This document shows positions 18,080 to 28,900 of a stretch of 64,000 nt of DNA, in pieces. A program made the position numbers and the translations under genes. The DNA is from Brachyspira hyodysenteriae ATCC 27164 (GTDB taxonomy: Bacteria; Spirochaetota; Brachyspiria; Brachyspirales; Brachyspiraceae). The stretch's first letter is position 1, and every line of letters begins with the position of its first letter. The stretch spans positions 1,736,001-1,800,000 of the forward strand of contig NZ_CP015910.2 in assembly GCF_001676785.2 (NCBI RefSeq), read 5' to 3'. The notes beneath the pieces are model-generated. The model ran no database searches. It was not told the DNA's origin and was given only the letters and a program-made list of their open reading frames with translations.

Positions 18080-18442
18080 TCAACCTATAAGTCTTTTTAT
18101 CTTATCTTTAATCTCTGTAAGATTACCTGATTTTAATATGTAACCATCAGCATTCCAAACAGAAAACTCATGTCTATAATTATTATATGCTGTACATATT
18201 ATAATAGGAAGCTCTCTATGTTTTTCTCTAACCTTAGCCAAAAAATCTAACCCATCCATTTTAGGCATTTTTATGTCTAATGTTATTAAATCAATATGAG
18301 GAGTACCTTTATCAAGCATTTCTAAAGCTTCTTCCCCACTATCGGTGGATACTACATCATATCCCTCATCTTTAAACTCTTCTTCAAAAAGAGTTCTAAT
18401 GCTTTTTTCATCATCTAAAACTAAAATTGTCTTCTTAGGCAT
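18080..18442 (-). CDS. stand-alone CheY-like response regulator
   Basis: A single receiver domain of 120 residues. The acidic pair D10/D11, phospho-acceptor D56 in LDIKMPKMDG, T84 and K104 are all in place. I chose the ATG at 18442 because GGAGA lies six bases before it and the protein then begins MPKKTILVLDD as usual; a longer reading from 18469 lacks a ribosome binding site. It is followed by galT after six bases. No histidine kinase is near, so input and output are unknown. Confidence 0.9.
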   Translation of the reverse strand: MPKKTILVLDDEKSIRTLFEEEFKDEGYDVVSTDSGEEALEMLDKGTPHIDLITLDIKMPKMDGLDFLAKVREKHRELPIIICTAYNNYRHEFSVWNADGYILKSGNLTEIKDKIKRLIG

Positions 18443-18580
18443 AATGTTCTCCAAGTATCTTATACTCATATTATAATAATTGAGTTAAAAAAGTCAAATA
18501 GAATTTTTTAATTTGATTATTACAATATTATCTTTTATAAATAAATAATTGTAAAAAAGCAGTATTTTATACTACAATTC

Positions 18581-19372
18581 TTACTTTTTTTCACTTTCTA
18601 TAGATTTATTATAACTTGCAATAACGCTTTCTATAAGTCCGCTTCTAAGTCCTTTTTCCTCTAAAACCTCAACTCCTTTTATAGTAAGTCCTCCAGGAGT
18701 ACATACTCCGTCTTTTAATTGTGCCGGATGTTTTCCTGATTCTAATACCATAGCACCAGTTCCTTTAAAAACTTGCGACGCCATTTCTATAGATGTTTTT
18801 CTATCTATTCCCATAACAACTCCTGCATCACTCATAGCTTCTATTAATATATACATAAATGCAGGAGAACAGCCGGCCATAGCATTATAAGCATGTATTT
18901 GTTCTTCTTTAATTACCTTAACCATTCCAACACGTTTCAATAACTCAACAACACCGTTCTCAACAACTTTATTTTCTGTTTCAACAACTGATATAAAACC
19001 ATTGCAAGTTTTAACAGGGGTATTAGGCATTATCCTCACTATTCTGCTTCCGCTGAAATATCTTGATAAATCTTTTTTTGATACAGAAGCTGCAACACTT
19101 ACGATAGTGGCGCCAACCTTAATAGAAGATGATATCTCAGCAGCAATAGCCGGAATCATATAAGGCTTAACTGCCAAAAATAAAATATCAGCCTCGCTTG
19201 CAGCCTTTCTATTATCATTATAAACTTTTATTCCAAGATTCTTTTCAAGATAATCTTTCTTTTCCATAGTTTTTACGCTTGCTACAATATTGGTATACTC
19301 TATTCCAGATTTGATAAAGCCTTCTATTAAAGCTCCGCCCATAGCACCTGCACCAATAAATCCTATTATCAT
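18581..19372 (-). CDS. proC: pyrroline-5-carboxylate reductase
   Basis: ProC reduces pyrroline-5-carboxylate to proline with NAD(P)H, the last step of proline synthesis. The 263 residues begin with the Rossmann motif GFIGAGAMGGALIEG and contain LFLAVKPY, RIMPNTP and the C-terminal signature KDGVCTPGGLTIKGVEVLE, all in standard positions. Length is normal for the family. It is close to proB but on the opposite strand and separated from it by galT and a receiver gene, so the two are not one operon. Confidence 0.97.
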   Translation of the reverse strand: MIIGFIGAGAMGGALIEGFIKSGIEYTNIVASVKTMEKKDYLEKNLGIKVYNDNRKAASEADILFLAVKPYMIPAIAAEISSSIKVGATIVSVAASVSKKDLSRYFSGSRIVRIMPNTPVKTCNGFISVVETENKVVENGVVELLKRVGMVKVIKEEQIHAYNAMAGCSPAFMYILIEAMSDAGVVMGIDRKTSIEMASQVFKGTGAMVLESGKHPAQLKDGVCTPGGLTIKGVEVLEEKGLRSGLIESVIASYNKSIESEKK

Positions 19373-19474
19373 ATTAACTCCTTTTCATATAAAAATTCAA
19401 ACTTATATAAAATAATACCAAAATATTAAAAAATGTAAAAATGATATTTTATTAAACTTTGATAAATCATCATA

Positions 19475-20248
19475 TTAATTAATATTTTTTTCACATACTT
19501 TATTCATATAACATTTATTACAATCAGGATTATTTTCATGGCAATAATCTCTGCCTAATTTCCAGCATACAAAATCTATTTTTCCAGGAAATTGAGGATT
19601 CAATTCTCTTGCCTTATAAATAACTAATAATTTCTTTTTATCATTTTCTAATTGATTATATCTTTCAAATTCTATAAATCCAAGTCTGTACATAACTCTA
19701 ATAACATGAACATCTGCAGAAATATCTATACTGCTATAGTCATTCATTTTTATTTTAAATTGATTTGCCAATGTATTAGCTGCCATATTAGCAACCTTCT
19801 GACCGCATCCTCTAAATTCTAAAAATTTATAAACTATTGAAGAACTGCTTGGATTATCTTTCCATATTTTTGAAGCATCTCCATCATAATATTTTATTAT
19901 TCTCTCAATTGCATTATAAAATATTTCCGCCTTATCATTATTAAATCTATGAAGTTTATTTTTATTAAAAAAGTTTTTATAATAATCTAAACCTTTTTTA
20001 TTTAATTCATATATATCAAAATTATTTAAATCTTTATATATTTTATACGGTATAATCCATGCTTTTTTAGAACTAATCTGAACATCCATCAAGCATCCTA
20101 AAACAAATGCATGAGGATATTCTTCCAACTTATTTAGAAATATATTTGCATCTTTATCATCTAAAAAATGTAGTTCTTTCATATTACTAAATATTTCGTC
20201 AGACTCATTTAAAAGCAGTTCTAATCTTTTATCCATTTTATAATCCAT
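19475..20248 (-). CDS. endonuclease III-like DNA glycosylase (HhH-GPD, Fe-S)
   Basis: A 257-residue relative of the endonuclease III superfamily, which removes damaged bases and cleaves the abasic site. The helix-hairpin-helix FRGCGQKVANMA carries Lys151 at the position of the lyase lysine, and Asp179 in DISADVHVIRV matches the catalytic aspartate. The C-terminal cysteines follow the C-x6-C-x2-C-x5-C pattern of the endonuclease III [4Fe-4S] cluster. It differs from typical Nth in a longer N-terminal region, so the substrate may differ. The start could also be the ATG at 20236. It begins nine bases after the preceding gene's stop. Confidence 0.85.
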   Translation of the reverse strand: MDYKMDKRLELLLNESDEIFSNMKELHFLDDKDANIFLNKLEEYPHAFVLGCLMDVQISSKKAWIIPYKIYKDLNNFDIYELNKKGLDYYKNFFNKNKLHRFNNDKAEIFYNAIERIIKYYDGDASKIWKDNPSSSSIVYKFLEFRGCGQKVANMAANTLANQFKIKMNDYSSIDISADVHVIRVMYRLGFIEFERYNQLENDKKKLLVIYKARELNPQFPGKIDFVCWKLGRDYCHENNPDCNKCYMNKVCEKNIN

Positions 20249-20257
20249 AATATCTAT

Positions 20258-21148
20258 TCAAATAGAATTAAGTTTATTAATTGCTTCTTCTATTGACTCT
20301 ATTTTAGAATCATATTTATTAATATTTTCTAATCTGTTTATACCATTACAAGCCTGCCATAAAGAAATTAAAGCTACATAATCCTCAGCTTTATTTTTTA
20401 CATTATAATTATCGAAATTGCACATTATCTCAGACAATACATACTCAAAATCTATGATAATAGATTCATATATTTTTTCAGACTTCTCAAAATCTTTTAT
20501 ATCTTCAAAACATAAAGCCGTTTTTATTAAATCAGGGCCAACCAAAGCTTTATAATCAGACATAACATTGCAGGTTATATAGCTTTTATGATACATAACA
20601 TCTGCTCTATTCTGTAAATCCCCATATATATCATAAAAATCACTGAACACATCGAATATATATCTATATATAGAAGAAGTTATATATATACTTAATTTAT
20701 CAGCCAAATTTGCTATTTTAAAATTCAATACAATATTGCTAGTTATAATTAATATAAACTCATGCATTCTATTTAATAAAATAGTAAGCTCTTCTTTAAG
20801 TCCTCCAAAATATAATGCATATACAAATCTTAAAAAATCTCCATATAATAAAGCATTATTTACAGTTAAATCAAAACTTATATTATCCATAGCACTTATA
20901 TTCTTATTATTAATTAATCCTTCTATAACTCTTAAAACACTCCCATCATCTTCATAATAAAAATTATAATTATTAGAAGTGAATAATGCTATGGCCTGTA
21001 GTTTACGTTTAGATGAAAAATCTTTTATATAAGAAGTTAATACAGACTTGGCCAAAAAAACATTTCCCGATGATAATGGCTTCAATATATCAGCATATTC
21101 ACCATTAAATAAATTTTCCTTTAATTGTATTAATTCTTCCTCATTCAT
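20258..21148 (-). CDS. hypothetical helical protein
   Basis: A 296-residue protein not recognised as any family. It has no signal peptide or membrane segment, and its composition (leucine, isoleucine, aspartate, lysine, no glycine-rich loops) suggests an all-helical, TPR-like cytoplasmic protein. The segment CFEDIKDFEKSEKIYESIIIDFEY resembles a single TPR helix pair. It precedes the endonuclease III-like gene by nine bases and is probably co-transcribed with it. Whether it has a related role is unknown. Confidence 0.7.
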   Translation of the reverse strand: MNEEELIQLKENLFNGEYADILKPLSSGNVFLAKSVLTSYIKDFSSKRKLQAIALFTSNNYNFYYEDDGSVLRVIEGLINNKNISAMDNISFDLTVNNALLYGDFLRFVYALYFGGLKEELTILLNRMHEFILIITSNIVLNFKIANLADKLSIYITSSIYRYIFDVFSDFYDIYGDLQNRADVMYHKSYITCNVMSDYKALVGPDLIKTALCFEDIKDFEKSEKIYESIIIDFEYVLSEIMCNFDNYNVKNKAEDYVALISLWQACNGINRLENINKYDSKIESIEEAINKLNSI

Positions 21149-21300
21149 AATTTACCCCTAAATAATTTACCCCTATATTTACAACATATATTATACTATA
21201 TATTTGTAAATATTTATATAACAATAATAAAAATTAAATATATACTTTTTATTCATTTTGATATAAAATAAACCGCATTAAAAACTAATAGGATATAAAA

Positions 21301-22536
21301 ATGGAACTTTTAGCACCTGCCGGAAATAAAGAAAAATTGGAAGTGGCATATCATTATGGAGCTGACGCTGCATATATAGGCGGAGCATTATTTAATTTAA
21401 GACATCAAAGCAAAAATACAACTATAGATGAACTTGCCGAGTGTGCACAATTAGCTAAAAAATTAAATAAAAAAATGTATTTAACTTTAAATGCTTTCCT
21501 GCATGAGTATGATAAAAATAATTTAAAAGCATATTTAAAAGAAATACAGAATCTAAATATAGATGCATTCATAATATCTGATTTAGGAGTACTTGGAATA
21601 GTTAAAGAAACAATACCTGAAGCAACTATTCATATAAGCACTCAGGCATCCGTTACAAATAGTTATTCATGCAAAATGTACGAAAGTTTGGGGGCAAGCA
21701 GAATAATATTAGCTAGAGAACTTTCTTTAGATGAGATAAAAGAAATAAGAGATAATACTGATTTAGAATTGGAAAGTTTTGTGCATGGTGCTGTATGTAT
21801 GTCATATTCAGGAAGATGCCTTCTTTCTAACTTTTTAAATAACAGAGATGCTAACGGAGGAGAATGCTCTCAAGTTTGCAGATGGAATTTCAAAACATAT
21901 ATAGAAGAAAAAACAAGACCTGGAGAGTTCATGGAAATTGAAGAAGGAGAAAATCACACTACAATATTAAGCAGCAGAGATTTACAAATGGCTGAATATC
22001 TTCATTTACTTCAGAAAGCAGGTATCGATTCTATAAAAATAGAAGGCAGAATGAAAAGTGTATACTATGTAGCTAACACTGTGAGAGTTTATAGGATATT
22101 ATTAGATTTGCTTGATAGAATAGGATATGATTCATACCCTGAAGCAATAAAAAAAGAGCCTATAGCAAGTTATTTGAAAGAGCTTGATACTATAAGCAGA
22201 AGAGAAAGCGATACAGGATTCTATTTCGGAAGAGATAATATAAAACCTACATTAAAAGGATATTTAAAAGGCAGAAGACTTATGGGTATGATTTCTGATG
22301 ACAGCGAGGAATATGCAAAAATTACAGTATACAATACTATAAAAAACGGAGACGATTTAATATATATAGGAAAAGATTTTATAAATCATAATGATAATAG
22401 ATTCAAACTATTTATAAAAACAGAAGAAAATGAATTTGTAGAAGTTGATAATATTAGAAATATAGATAACGCCTATATAAAATCAGGAGTACATGATTTC
22501 AAAAAATATGATATTATCACTGTTGAAGAAAATTAA
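21301..22536 (+). CDS. U32 family protein, TrhP-like tRNA hydroxylation factor
   Basis: U32 family proteins once annotated as collagenase-like peptidases include TrhP, needed for prephenate-dependent 5-hydroxyuridine formation at tRNA position 34. The 411-residue protein has the N-terminal ELLAPAGNKEKLEVAYHYGADAAYIGG, STQASVTN, and four cysteines C166, C173, C189 and C193 that match the Fe-S cluster ligands. A later KIEGRMKS motif is typical, and a C-terminal beta domain follows. The TrhP assignment rather than RlhA, UbiU or UbiV rests on overall look and length; a phylogeny would be needed. ruvX follows after 18 bases. Confidence 0.82.
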   Translation: MELLAPAGNKEKLEVAYHYGADAAYIGGALFNLRHQSKNTTIDELAECAQLAKKLNKKMYLTLNAFLHEYDKNNLKAYLKEIQNLNIDAFIISDLGVLGIVKETIPEATIHISTQASVTNSYSCKMYESLGASRIILARELSLDEIKEIRDNTDLELESFVHGAVCMSYSGRCLLSNFLNNRDANGGECSQVCRWNFKTYIEEKTRPGEFMEIEEGENHTTILSSRDLQMAEYLHLLQKAGIDSIKIEGRMKSVYYVANTVRVYRILLDLLDRIGYDSYPEAIKKEPIASYLKELDTISRRESDTGFYFGRDNIKPTLKGYLKGRRLMGMISDDSEEYAKITVYNTIKNGDDLIYIGKDFINHNDNRFKLFIKTEENEFVEVDNIRNIDNAYIKSGVHDFKKYDIITVEEN

Positions 22537-22554
22537 CAATAAGCAGATAAAGTT

Positions 22555-22974
22555 ATGGTACTAGGTATTGACTTCGGAAGAAAAAAAACAGGTACTGCTT
22601 TTATGGATATGGATATCAAAATTCCTTTTCCATGCAGGCTCATAGAAGAAAGCAATGCAAGAAAAGTAAAACGTGCTTTAATGGATATAATAGAAGAAAA
22701 AAATATAGACACTGTTGTTTTTGGGCTTCCTTTATCAGATGAAGGAAAAGAAAGCGATTGGTGTGCTGAAATAAGAAGATTTTCCGAGTTTCTTCTAAAA
22801 AGCGTAAAAGTTGATATTGTATTTGTTGATGAATATGGTACTTCTAAAGAGGCTGATTTTATATTGAGAGGAAAAAAGAAAAAAGTTAAAAATAAAGCTA
22901 ATGATTTAATTGCCGCAACTTTAATATTAGAAAATTATTTAAATGTTCTTAATATGAATAATAAAAACCAATGA
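22555..22974 (+). CDS. ruvX: YqgF/RuvX family RNase H-fold nuclease
   Basis: This protein has the RNase H fold of the YqgF family, implicated in pre-16S rRNA 5'-end processing and described as a putative Holliday junction resolvase. The 139-residue length is normal. Catalytic acids are visible: the first in LGIDFGRKKTG, then VFGLPLS, and the last aspartate in NKANDLIAATLILENYL. The segment FVDEYGTSKEA replaces the usual DER-x-ST motif, keeping the acidic residues but with tyrosine in place of arginine. It is probably co-transcribed with the upstream U32 gene. Confidence 0.9.
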   Translation: MVLGIDFGRKKTGTAFMDMDIKIPFPCRLIEESNARKVKRALMDIIEEKNIDTVVFGLPLSDEGKESDWCAEIRRFSEFLLKSVKVDIVFVDEYGTSKEADFILRGKKKKVKNKANDLIAATLILENYLNVLNMNNKNQ

Positions 22975-23045
22975 TATAACTATTTACTATTTTTATGATT
23001 AGATAGTTATATATATTAATAAAAACTATAAAAAGGTAATAAAAC

Positions 23046-23972
23046 ATGAATAATAATATAACTAAAAAATATATAACATTATCATCTATAATTGTAATTT
23101 TGATAATAATATTAATCGCAATAACTTTTATGAAAAACAGAGGATATTCATTGCCTGAACTAAAAAAGATAAATTCAAATATATCTGAAATAACTATAAA
23201 AAGAGGGGCAAATGAGACTATATCTATAAAATATAATGATAACAAATGGACTGTAAATGATAAATATAATGCTGATGATAATTTAGTAACTTCAATTACA
23301 AATGCATTAAGTACTATACAGCCTATAGAAATAGTTTCAAGAGGAGATGATAACAGCATATCAAAATATAAATTATCCAATGAAGAATCATTAACTGTTT
23401 CAGCTTTAGATAATTCTTCAAAAGAAGTAAGAAATATAAAATTTGGTATGAAATCAACTTTTGGAAATAGTGTATATGCTAAAATAAATAATGACAATAA
23501 TATATATCTTCTTGGAAATACTTCTACAAATCCTAAAGATATATTCGATAAAACAGAAAATGATCTAATAAATAAAACCATATCACAAATTCGTAATGAT
23601 GATATAGAACAAATCACTATAGAATATAATAATAATTCATATACATTATCAAAAAACACAAATGATACCAATAATACTTGGATAAAAAATTGGAATAATA
23701 ATACAGTACAAGGAAATGATATTTATACAAGCGTATTCACTTTGGCAAATTTAAATGCTGACGGCTTAATAACTAATGATAATATAAATAAAAATACATC
23801 ATTATATAAAATCAATATACAGGCTTTGAATGGAAATATATCTTATGAAGTATTGAATAAACTTGATGACAATAATTATGAAATAGCAAATAACAATGAT
23901 AATAACAGATATTATATGACAGAAAATTCATTTAATAGTTTCAAAGAGTCTATTGATAATATCATTAATTAA
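23046..23972 (+). CDS. DUF4340-type membrane-anchored protein
   Basis: A 308-residue protein with one N-terminal membrane helix (about 10-29) and an exported region rich in asparagine and beta-strand residues. The pattern of WTVNDKYNADDNLVTSITNAL followed by short Gly/Lys-rich strands is that of DUF4340 proteins, which often accompany ABC-type gliding or export systems. No such ABC genes are beside it here. It is followed by a strong terminator and the convergent lptB gene. The family call is fairly good but function is unknown. Confidence 0.75.
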   Translation: MNNNITKKYITLSSIIVILIIILIAITFMKNRGYSLPELKKINSNISEITIKRGANETISIKYNDNKWTVNDKYNADDNLVTSITNALSTIQPIEIVSRGDDNSISKYKLSNEESLTVSALDNSSKEVRNIKFGMKSTFGNSVYAKINNDNNIYLLGNTSTNPKDIFDKTENDLINKTISQIRNDDIEQITIEYNNNSYTLSKNTNDTNNTWIKNWNNNTVQGNDIYTSVFTLANLNADGLITNDNINKNTSLYKINIQALNGNISYEVLNKLDDNNYEIANNNDNNRYYMTENSFNSFKESIDNIIN

Positions 23973-23990
23973 TTTTTCAATATAAGAAAT

Positions 23991-24020
23991 AAAAGGGGCT
24001 TAAAACAAGCTCCTTTTTTT
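23991..24020 (+). terminator. intrinsic terminator after the DUF4340 gene
   Basis: AAAAGGGGCTT (23991-24001) pairs with AAGCTCCTTTT (24007-24017) with one G-U pair and a five-base loop, followed by a run of T. Convergent lptB ends 19 bases further on. Confidence 0.85.
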
Positions 24021-24038
24021 AATGAAAAGAGTTTAAAA

Positions 24039-24881
24039 TTACATAGTAAAAGATTCGCCCAAATAAACTTTACGTGCTAATGGATTGTTAATTATTTCAT
24101 CAGGTGTTCCCTTTACCAATATTTGTCCATTACCCATTATATATGCTCTATCTGTGATTCTCAAAGTTTCGCGTACATTGTGGTCTGTAATCAGTATTCC
24201 TAGTCCTTTTTCTTTTAAAGAAGCTATGATGTTCTGTATATCTATAACGGCAATAGGGTCAACTCCGGCAAAAGGCTCATCTAATAATATGAATTTAGGA
24301 TTAACAGTCAATGCTCTTGCTATCTCGCATCTTCTTCTTTCTCCTCCGGAAAGAGTATAACCTTTTTGTTTTCTTACATGGTTAATATTAAATTCATTAA
24401 GAAGCATATCTGTTATATCCATTCTATCCTTAGCAGATAATGCCTTATTATATTCCAATATACTAAGAAGATTATCCTCAACGGACATCTTACGAAAAAT
24501 AGAAGCCTCCTGAGGTAAATAACCTATTCCTAAAGTAGCTCTTTGATGCATATGAAGTTTTGTAATATCAAGATCATTAAGATATACATTTCCGGCTGTA
24601 GCTGTAACGAACCCTACTGTTATATAGAAACTAGTTGTCTTTCCTGCCCCATTAGGCCCTAAAAGTCCAACAACTTCACCTTGTTTTACATTATAAGAAA
24701 TATCACCTATAATTTTTCTTTTTCCGTAATATTTTGTGAGATTAACCGCTCTTATTTCATAGGGATTTGATTTATCATAATTAAAGAAATTTTCCGCTGT
24801 TATAGGATTATTACTATTATTAGAGGGTATGATATTTGTATCATCTTTTTTTTTGAAAATATTAAGAAATTTACTAAACAT
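24039..24881 (-). CDS. lptB: LPS export ABC transporter ATPase LptB
   Basis: LptB powers extraction of lipo-oligosaccharide from the inner membrane by the LptFG complex. The 280 residues show Walker A GPNGAGKTT, the LptB-specific YLPQEASIFRKM, ABC signature LSGGERRRCEIARAL, Walker B FILLDEPFAGVDP and the switch histidine in ITDHNVRETL. It has an N-terminal extension of about 40 residues, rich in asparagine, not found in typical LptB. The start has AAAGAGAGGG upstream. lptF, lptG, lptC and lptA are not in the window. It agrees with the presence of heptose genes at 7.5-9 kb. Confidence 0.93.
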   Translation of the reverse strand: MFSKFLNIFKKKDDTNIIPSNNSNNPITAENFFNYDKSNPYEIRAVNLTKYYGKRKIIGDISYNVKQGEVVGLLGPNGAGKTTSFYITVGFVTATAGNVYLNDLDITKLHMHQRATLGIGYLPQEASIFRKMSVEDNLLSILEYNKALSAKDRMDITDMLLNEFNINHVRKQKGYTLSGGERRRCEIARALTVNPKFILLDEPFAGVDPIAVIDIQNIIASLKEKGLGILITDHNVRETLRITDRAYIMGNGQILVKGTPDEIINNPLARKVYLGESFTM

Positions 24882-24913
24882 ATACCCTCTCTTTATTTAT
24901 TATTATTTATTTT

Positions 24914-25456
24914 TTATTGTACATTTATATCAAGTCCGCCTGAATGCTTTTCAGTATTTAAAGTATTCATAGCTTTATCAAATGTATAAAGGTTTCTTCC
25001 CTCTAAATTACCGCCGCCTAGCATTTTAATTTTTTCAATAATATCAGTGAATAATTCTTCTTCTTCAAGCTGTTCTTGTATAAACCAATCTAAGAACCTA
25101 GATGTAATATAATCTTTATTCTCCATAGCTTTTCCAACCAATTCATTTATGCATGAAGTTACATACTCTTCATGTTTTAATATAGTTTCAAATAAATGCT
25201 CTACTGAATTGAAATCGCTTTGAGGTGCATGCATATCGCTTATAACAGCCTGTCCGCCTACTTTATTTATGAAATCTCTAAATTTTTCAAAATGTTCTAA
25301 TTCTTCTTTATAGTGTCCATATAAAAAGCTGCTGCATCCTTTCAAGCTTTTTTTATCGCACCAGCCAGCCATATTGAAATAAAGACTAGCAGAATATAAT
25401 TCTTTATTTAATTGAATATTTAATAATTTAATAGTATCCTCTTTTATTATAGACAT
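24914..25456 (-). CDS. ftnA: bacterial ferritin
   Basis: Ferritin oxidises and stores iron in a 24-subunit shell. The 180-residue protein has the ferroxidase-site residues in LNKELYSASLYF (Glu19) and KEELEHFEKF (Glu52, His55), and later QEQLEEEEL. It is slightly longer than a typical FtnA because of a C-terminal tail from about residue 155 on. The gene precedes lptB by 32 bases with no obvious terminator between. Its upstream region is a repeat-rich spacer of 517 bases. No Fur box was recognised. Confidence 0.93.
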   Translation of the reverse strand: MSIIKEDTIKLLNIQLNKELYSASLYFNMAGWCDKKSLKGCSSFLYGHYKEELEHFEKFRDFINKVGGQAVISDMHAPQSDFNSVEHLFETILKHEEYVTSCINELVGKAMENKDYITSRFLDWFIQEQLEEEELFTDIIEKIKMLGGGNLEGRNLYTFDKAMNTLNTEKHSGGLDINVQ

Positions 25457-25973
25457 AATAAACTCCTTTTTAATATTTTATAACCTCTAACTATTCTATA
25501 ATATGTTTTAAAATTATCAATAAAAAAATATTATATTTTTATAAAACTACTCGCCGGTACTCGCCGTACGGGCAAACCGCACCGTATTTCTTAATATTTC
25601 GGATAGTACACTGTAGGTGCGGCTGATTACTTTTCATTATACAATATAAAAAGCTATAATATTATATAACTAATTATAGAAATAAAATGTATTAATATTA
25701 TAATTGACTTGTACGAGCTGTTACCGCAGGTACGCTTCGCGCCACCAACCTGCACTGTATTGCTTAACCTTTAAGATAGTACAATGTATGCGACCGAAGT
25801 AAGTACCCAGACGAAGTCCACCCGCAAAGCGTGCCCTTGGCAAGGTGAGGGTATGCGGCATCGTACTTTTCATTATACAATGAATTATAATAATAAAAAG
25901 CTAAAAAATATTATAATACAATCTCATAAATAAAAGGCAAACAAATATAATAAAAACAAATTCCGCTTAAATT
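25457..25973. repeat. intergenic region with two diverged GC-rich hairpin repeats
   Basis: This 517-base stretch has no credible gene. It holds two diverged copies of a repeat, about 25,553-25,665 and 25,711-25,920. Both contain a GC-rich segment, then a (c)GCAC(t/c)GTATT core, then GATAGTACA-TGTA, and end in a shared ACTTTTCATTATACAAT followed by AAAAAGCTA. In the first copy CCGCACC (25,577-25,583) and GGTGCGG (25,616-25,622) can form a stem. The second copy carries an extra GC-rich insert (25,810-25,863) starting with GACGAAGTCC, also found at 63.0 kb. G+C is far above the neighbouring genes. Confidence 0.7.
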
Positions 25974-28900
25974 CTAATTAATAAGATTCTTAACTTCGTC
26001 CCAGCTTAATTTATTAATATCGCCCATAGAATCGCCAACTACAGTATCAATCAATAAACGTTTTTTGTTTTGAAGTTCTAATATCTTCTCTTCTATAGTG
26101 CCTCTTGTGATTAGCTTATAATTAGTTACAACGCGTTTCTGCCCTATTCTGTATGCTCTGTCAGTGGCTTGATCTTCTACTGCTGGATTCCACCATAAAT
26201 CATAATGCATTACAGTGTCCGCCTGAGTGAGAGTAAGTCCTGTACCTGCTGCTTTAAGGCTAAGTAAGAATATAGGTGCCTCTCCTGCATTGAATCTATG
26301 AACTAAATCCATTCTGTCCTTTGTAGCTCCGTCCAAATAAAAATAATCTATTCCTAATTTCTTGAAAGCACTGCGCATAAGATTAAGCATTCTAGTAAAT
26401 GAACTGAATACCAATACACTATGTCCGCCTGAAATGGCTTCTTTAATCATCTCTATAAACATATGGAATTTACCGCTTGTATGACTCTCGCCCCTCAAAT
26501 CATCATGCATTAATCTTGGATGGCAGCAAACCTGTCTTAATCTTGTTAATGCTGAAAATATTTCTATATGTGATTGAGCAAAACCTTTACGTTTAACAGT
26601 TTCAAATATTTCTATTCTAGCCGCTTCAAGTATGGACATATAAAGTTCTTTTTGGTCTTTAGTTAAATCGCAGTAGCTTACAACTGTATGTTTTGGAGGC
26701 AAATCTGTAAGTACATCGGTTTTTAATCTTCTTAATATGAAAGGTGCTATTCTAGTTTTTAAATTATCTAATGCCTCGCTTGAACTATCCAAACCCGCAA
26801 GTATAGGAGCTTCATAATCTTCAACAAAATCTTTATGTTTACCCAAAAATCCCGGCATAAGAAAATCAAACATTGACCACATCTCGCTTATACTGTTTTC
26901 TATAGGCGTACCGCTTAGAGCAAGTCTTTTTAATGATTTCAAACTCTTTACCATTTTGGCATTCTGAGTATTGGCATTCTTTATATGCTGTGCCTCATCA
27001 AGTATAAGATAGTTAAACTCATTTTCACTTAATGCCTTTACATCGCGTCTTAATGTAGAATAAGATATTACTGCAACATCATAATTGCTTACAGCCTTAA
27101 TCTTCTTCATTCTAGTTTTTAAATTACCAGACAAAACTATAACCTCAAGAGAAGGAGCAAATTTCTTAATCTCGCATTCCCAGTTGGCAACGCATGAAGT
27201 AGGAGCAACAACTAATGAAGTGAGTTTATTACCATTTTCTTTTTCTTTCAATATTGTAGCTATAGTCTGAAAACTTTTACCAAGTCCCATATCATCGGCA
27301 AGTATACCATTCAATGACATATCAGCCAATTTTCTAAGCCATTTATAACCTATTAATTGATAGCTTCTGAACTCGCCTACTATATCTTTAGGAGGTGTTT
27401 CATCATACTCAACACGCTTTATATTTGCTATAGTATCAACAGCATTATCATCTAAATCCAATTCTATTCCGCTATGTTTCTCAAGCATATCAGCGAAATA
27501 AGGAGCACTGAACATAGGAAGCAAATATCTGTTATCTTCTTTCTGTTCTATAGGATTTTCTTTGAACATCTTGGCTATATAATCAATTACTTCCAAATCT
27601 ATAGGCACAAATGAACCGTTCTGAAGTCTTATATATTCTTTATTTTCAACCTTTACAGCTCTTACTATTTCTGATAAATCATGAAGCTCTTTAACTCCTT
27701 CAAATGAAAAATTAATCTCAAAGAAATTAATATCCTTAGTTAAAGAAACTCTCATCTTAAGAGGCTTAACATTTAATTTTAATGATTTAAAAGATTCACT
27801 ATAATAACAAGTCCAGCCCCTATCTTGAAGAGAAGGAAGTATTTTATAACATAAATAGAATATCTTCTCATCATCTGAAGTAGCAAATGTATAATCTCCT
27901 ACTTTTTCTAAATATTTTGATAAAGTTCTGCAGAAATATTCTTCTTTTTCAGTATCTCTGTAAATCTCTGTAACCTCATTATCAAACATATTGCTGCTTG
28001 TAAACTTTCCTGAATAAGGATCAACTGTAAAAGAACCATATTTGAACTTTATAGTAGAAAATACATTAGTTCCGTCATAATCCAAAAATACCAATGCCTG
28101 AGCAGGAAAAGCTAATATATCATTCTCTTTTATATCTTCAGGAAGTTCTATATTATCAAAATCTTTTTTAAGGTTAGGAAGAACCCTTGAACAGAAATCT
28201 TTTATATAATCTTTTTTTACTACTATACTGTCTTTAAAAATATTCTTTTTTATTCTAGGGTATGAAGGATTAGTCTCATAAAAAATATCTTTATAAAGCA
28301 CAAAATCGCAGTTTTCTCCGAATGTATAAACTCTATTTAAATCAACATCTTTAATACTAAGATTAAGCACTAAATCCTTATTTTCATTATAATAGCTTTC
28401 TAGCTGTAAATTTAACACTTCATCGCTGAATGTAATTACTCTGCTTTCAAGTCTTATATTAGGAACGTCTTTTAAAAGCGACAAACATTGATATGCATTA
28501 TAATCTTTGAACCATAATTTACCGTTTTCCTGTATCTGCTTAGCTTCTGCATATAAATTATTCAAAAATCTTATTAATTTTGCCTCTGCCTTGCTGAAAT
28601 CTTCAAGCTCTATTACCTTTTCATCATCTTCTATATTCTGTTTCTCTCCGATAACACATGAAAATAAAAAACTTTCAAGCTCGCCTACCCTATACTCTTT
28701 CTTATTTTCTAAATCTATTAATTTTAAAGAAAGCCCCAAAGTTCTTTCATTATTGTTATCGCCCCTTAAAGATAATAACACAGATAAACTATAATACTCC
28801 CTATAAAGATTATCCCTGTAATTATCCATCAAAGGAGATCTTGTATAATAAAGCCAATCTTTACGGGAAGGATCCATTATTTCTGATGATTCTTCCTTCC

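Noticed and set aside
22949-23671. Long hydrophobic reading frame on the minus strand opposite the DUF4340 gene
   Set aside because: It is antisense to a well-supported gene with a terminator and ribosome context; its hydrophobic look comes from AT-rich antisense codons.
25553-25900. tRNA or other structural RNA gene in the GC-rich spacer
   Set aside because: No cloverleaf, T-loop (GTTCNANNC) or acceptor pairing could be found; the GC-rich parts are shared repeats.
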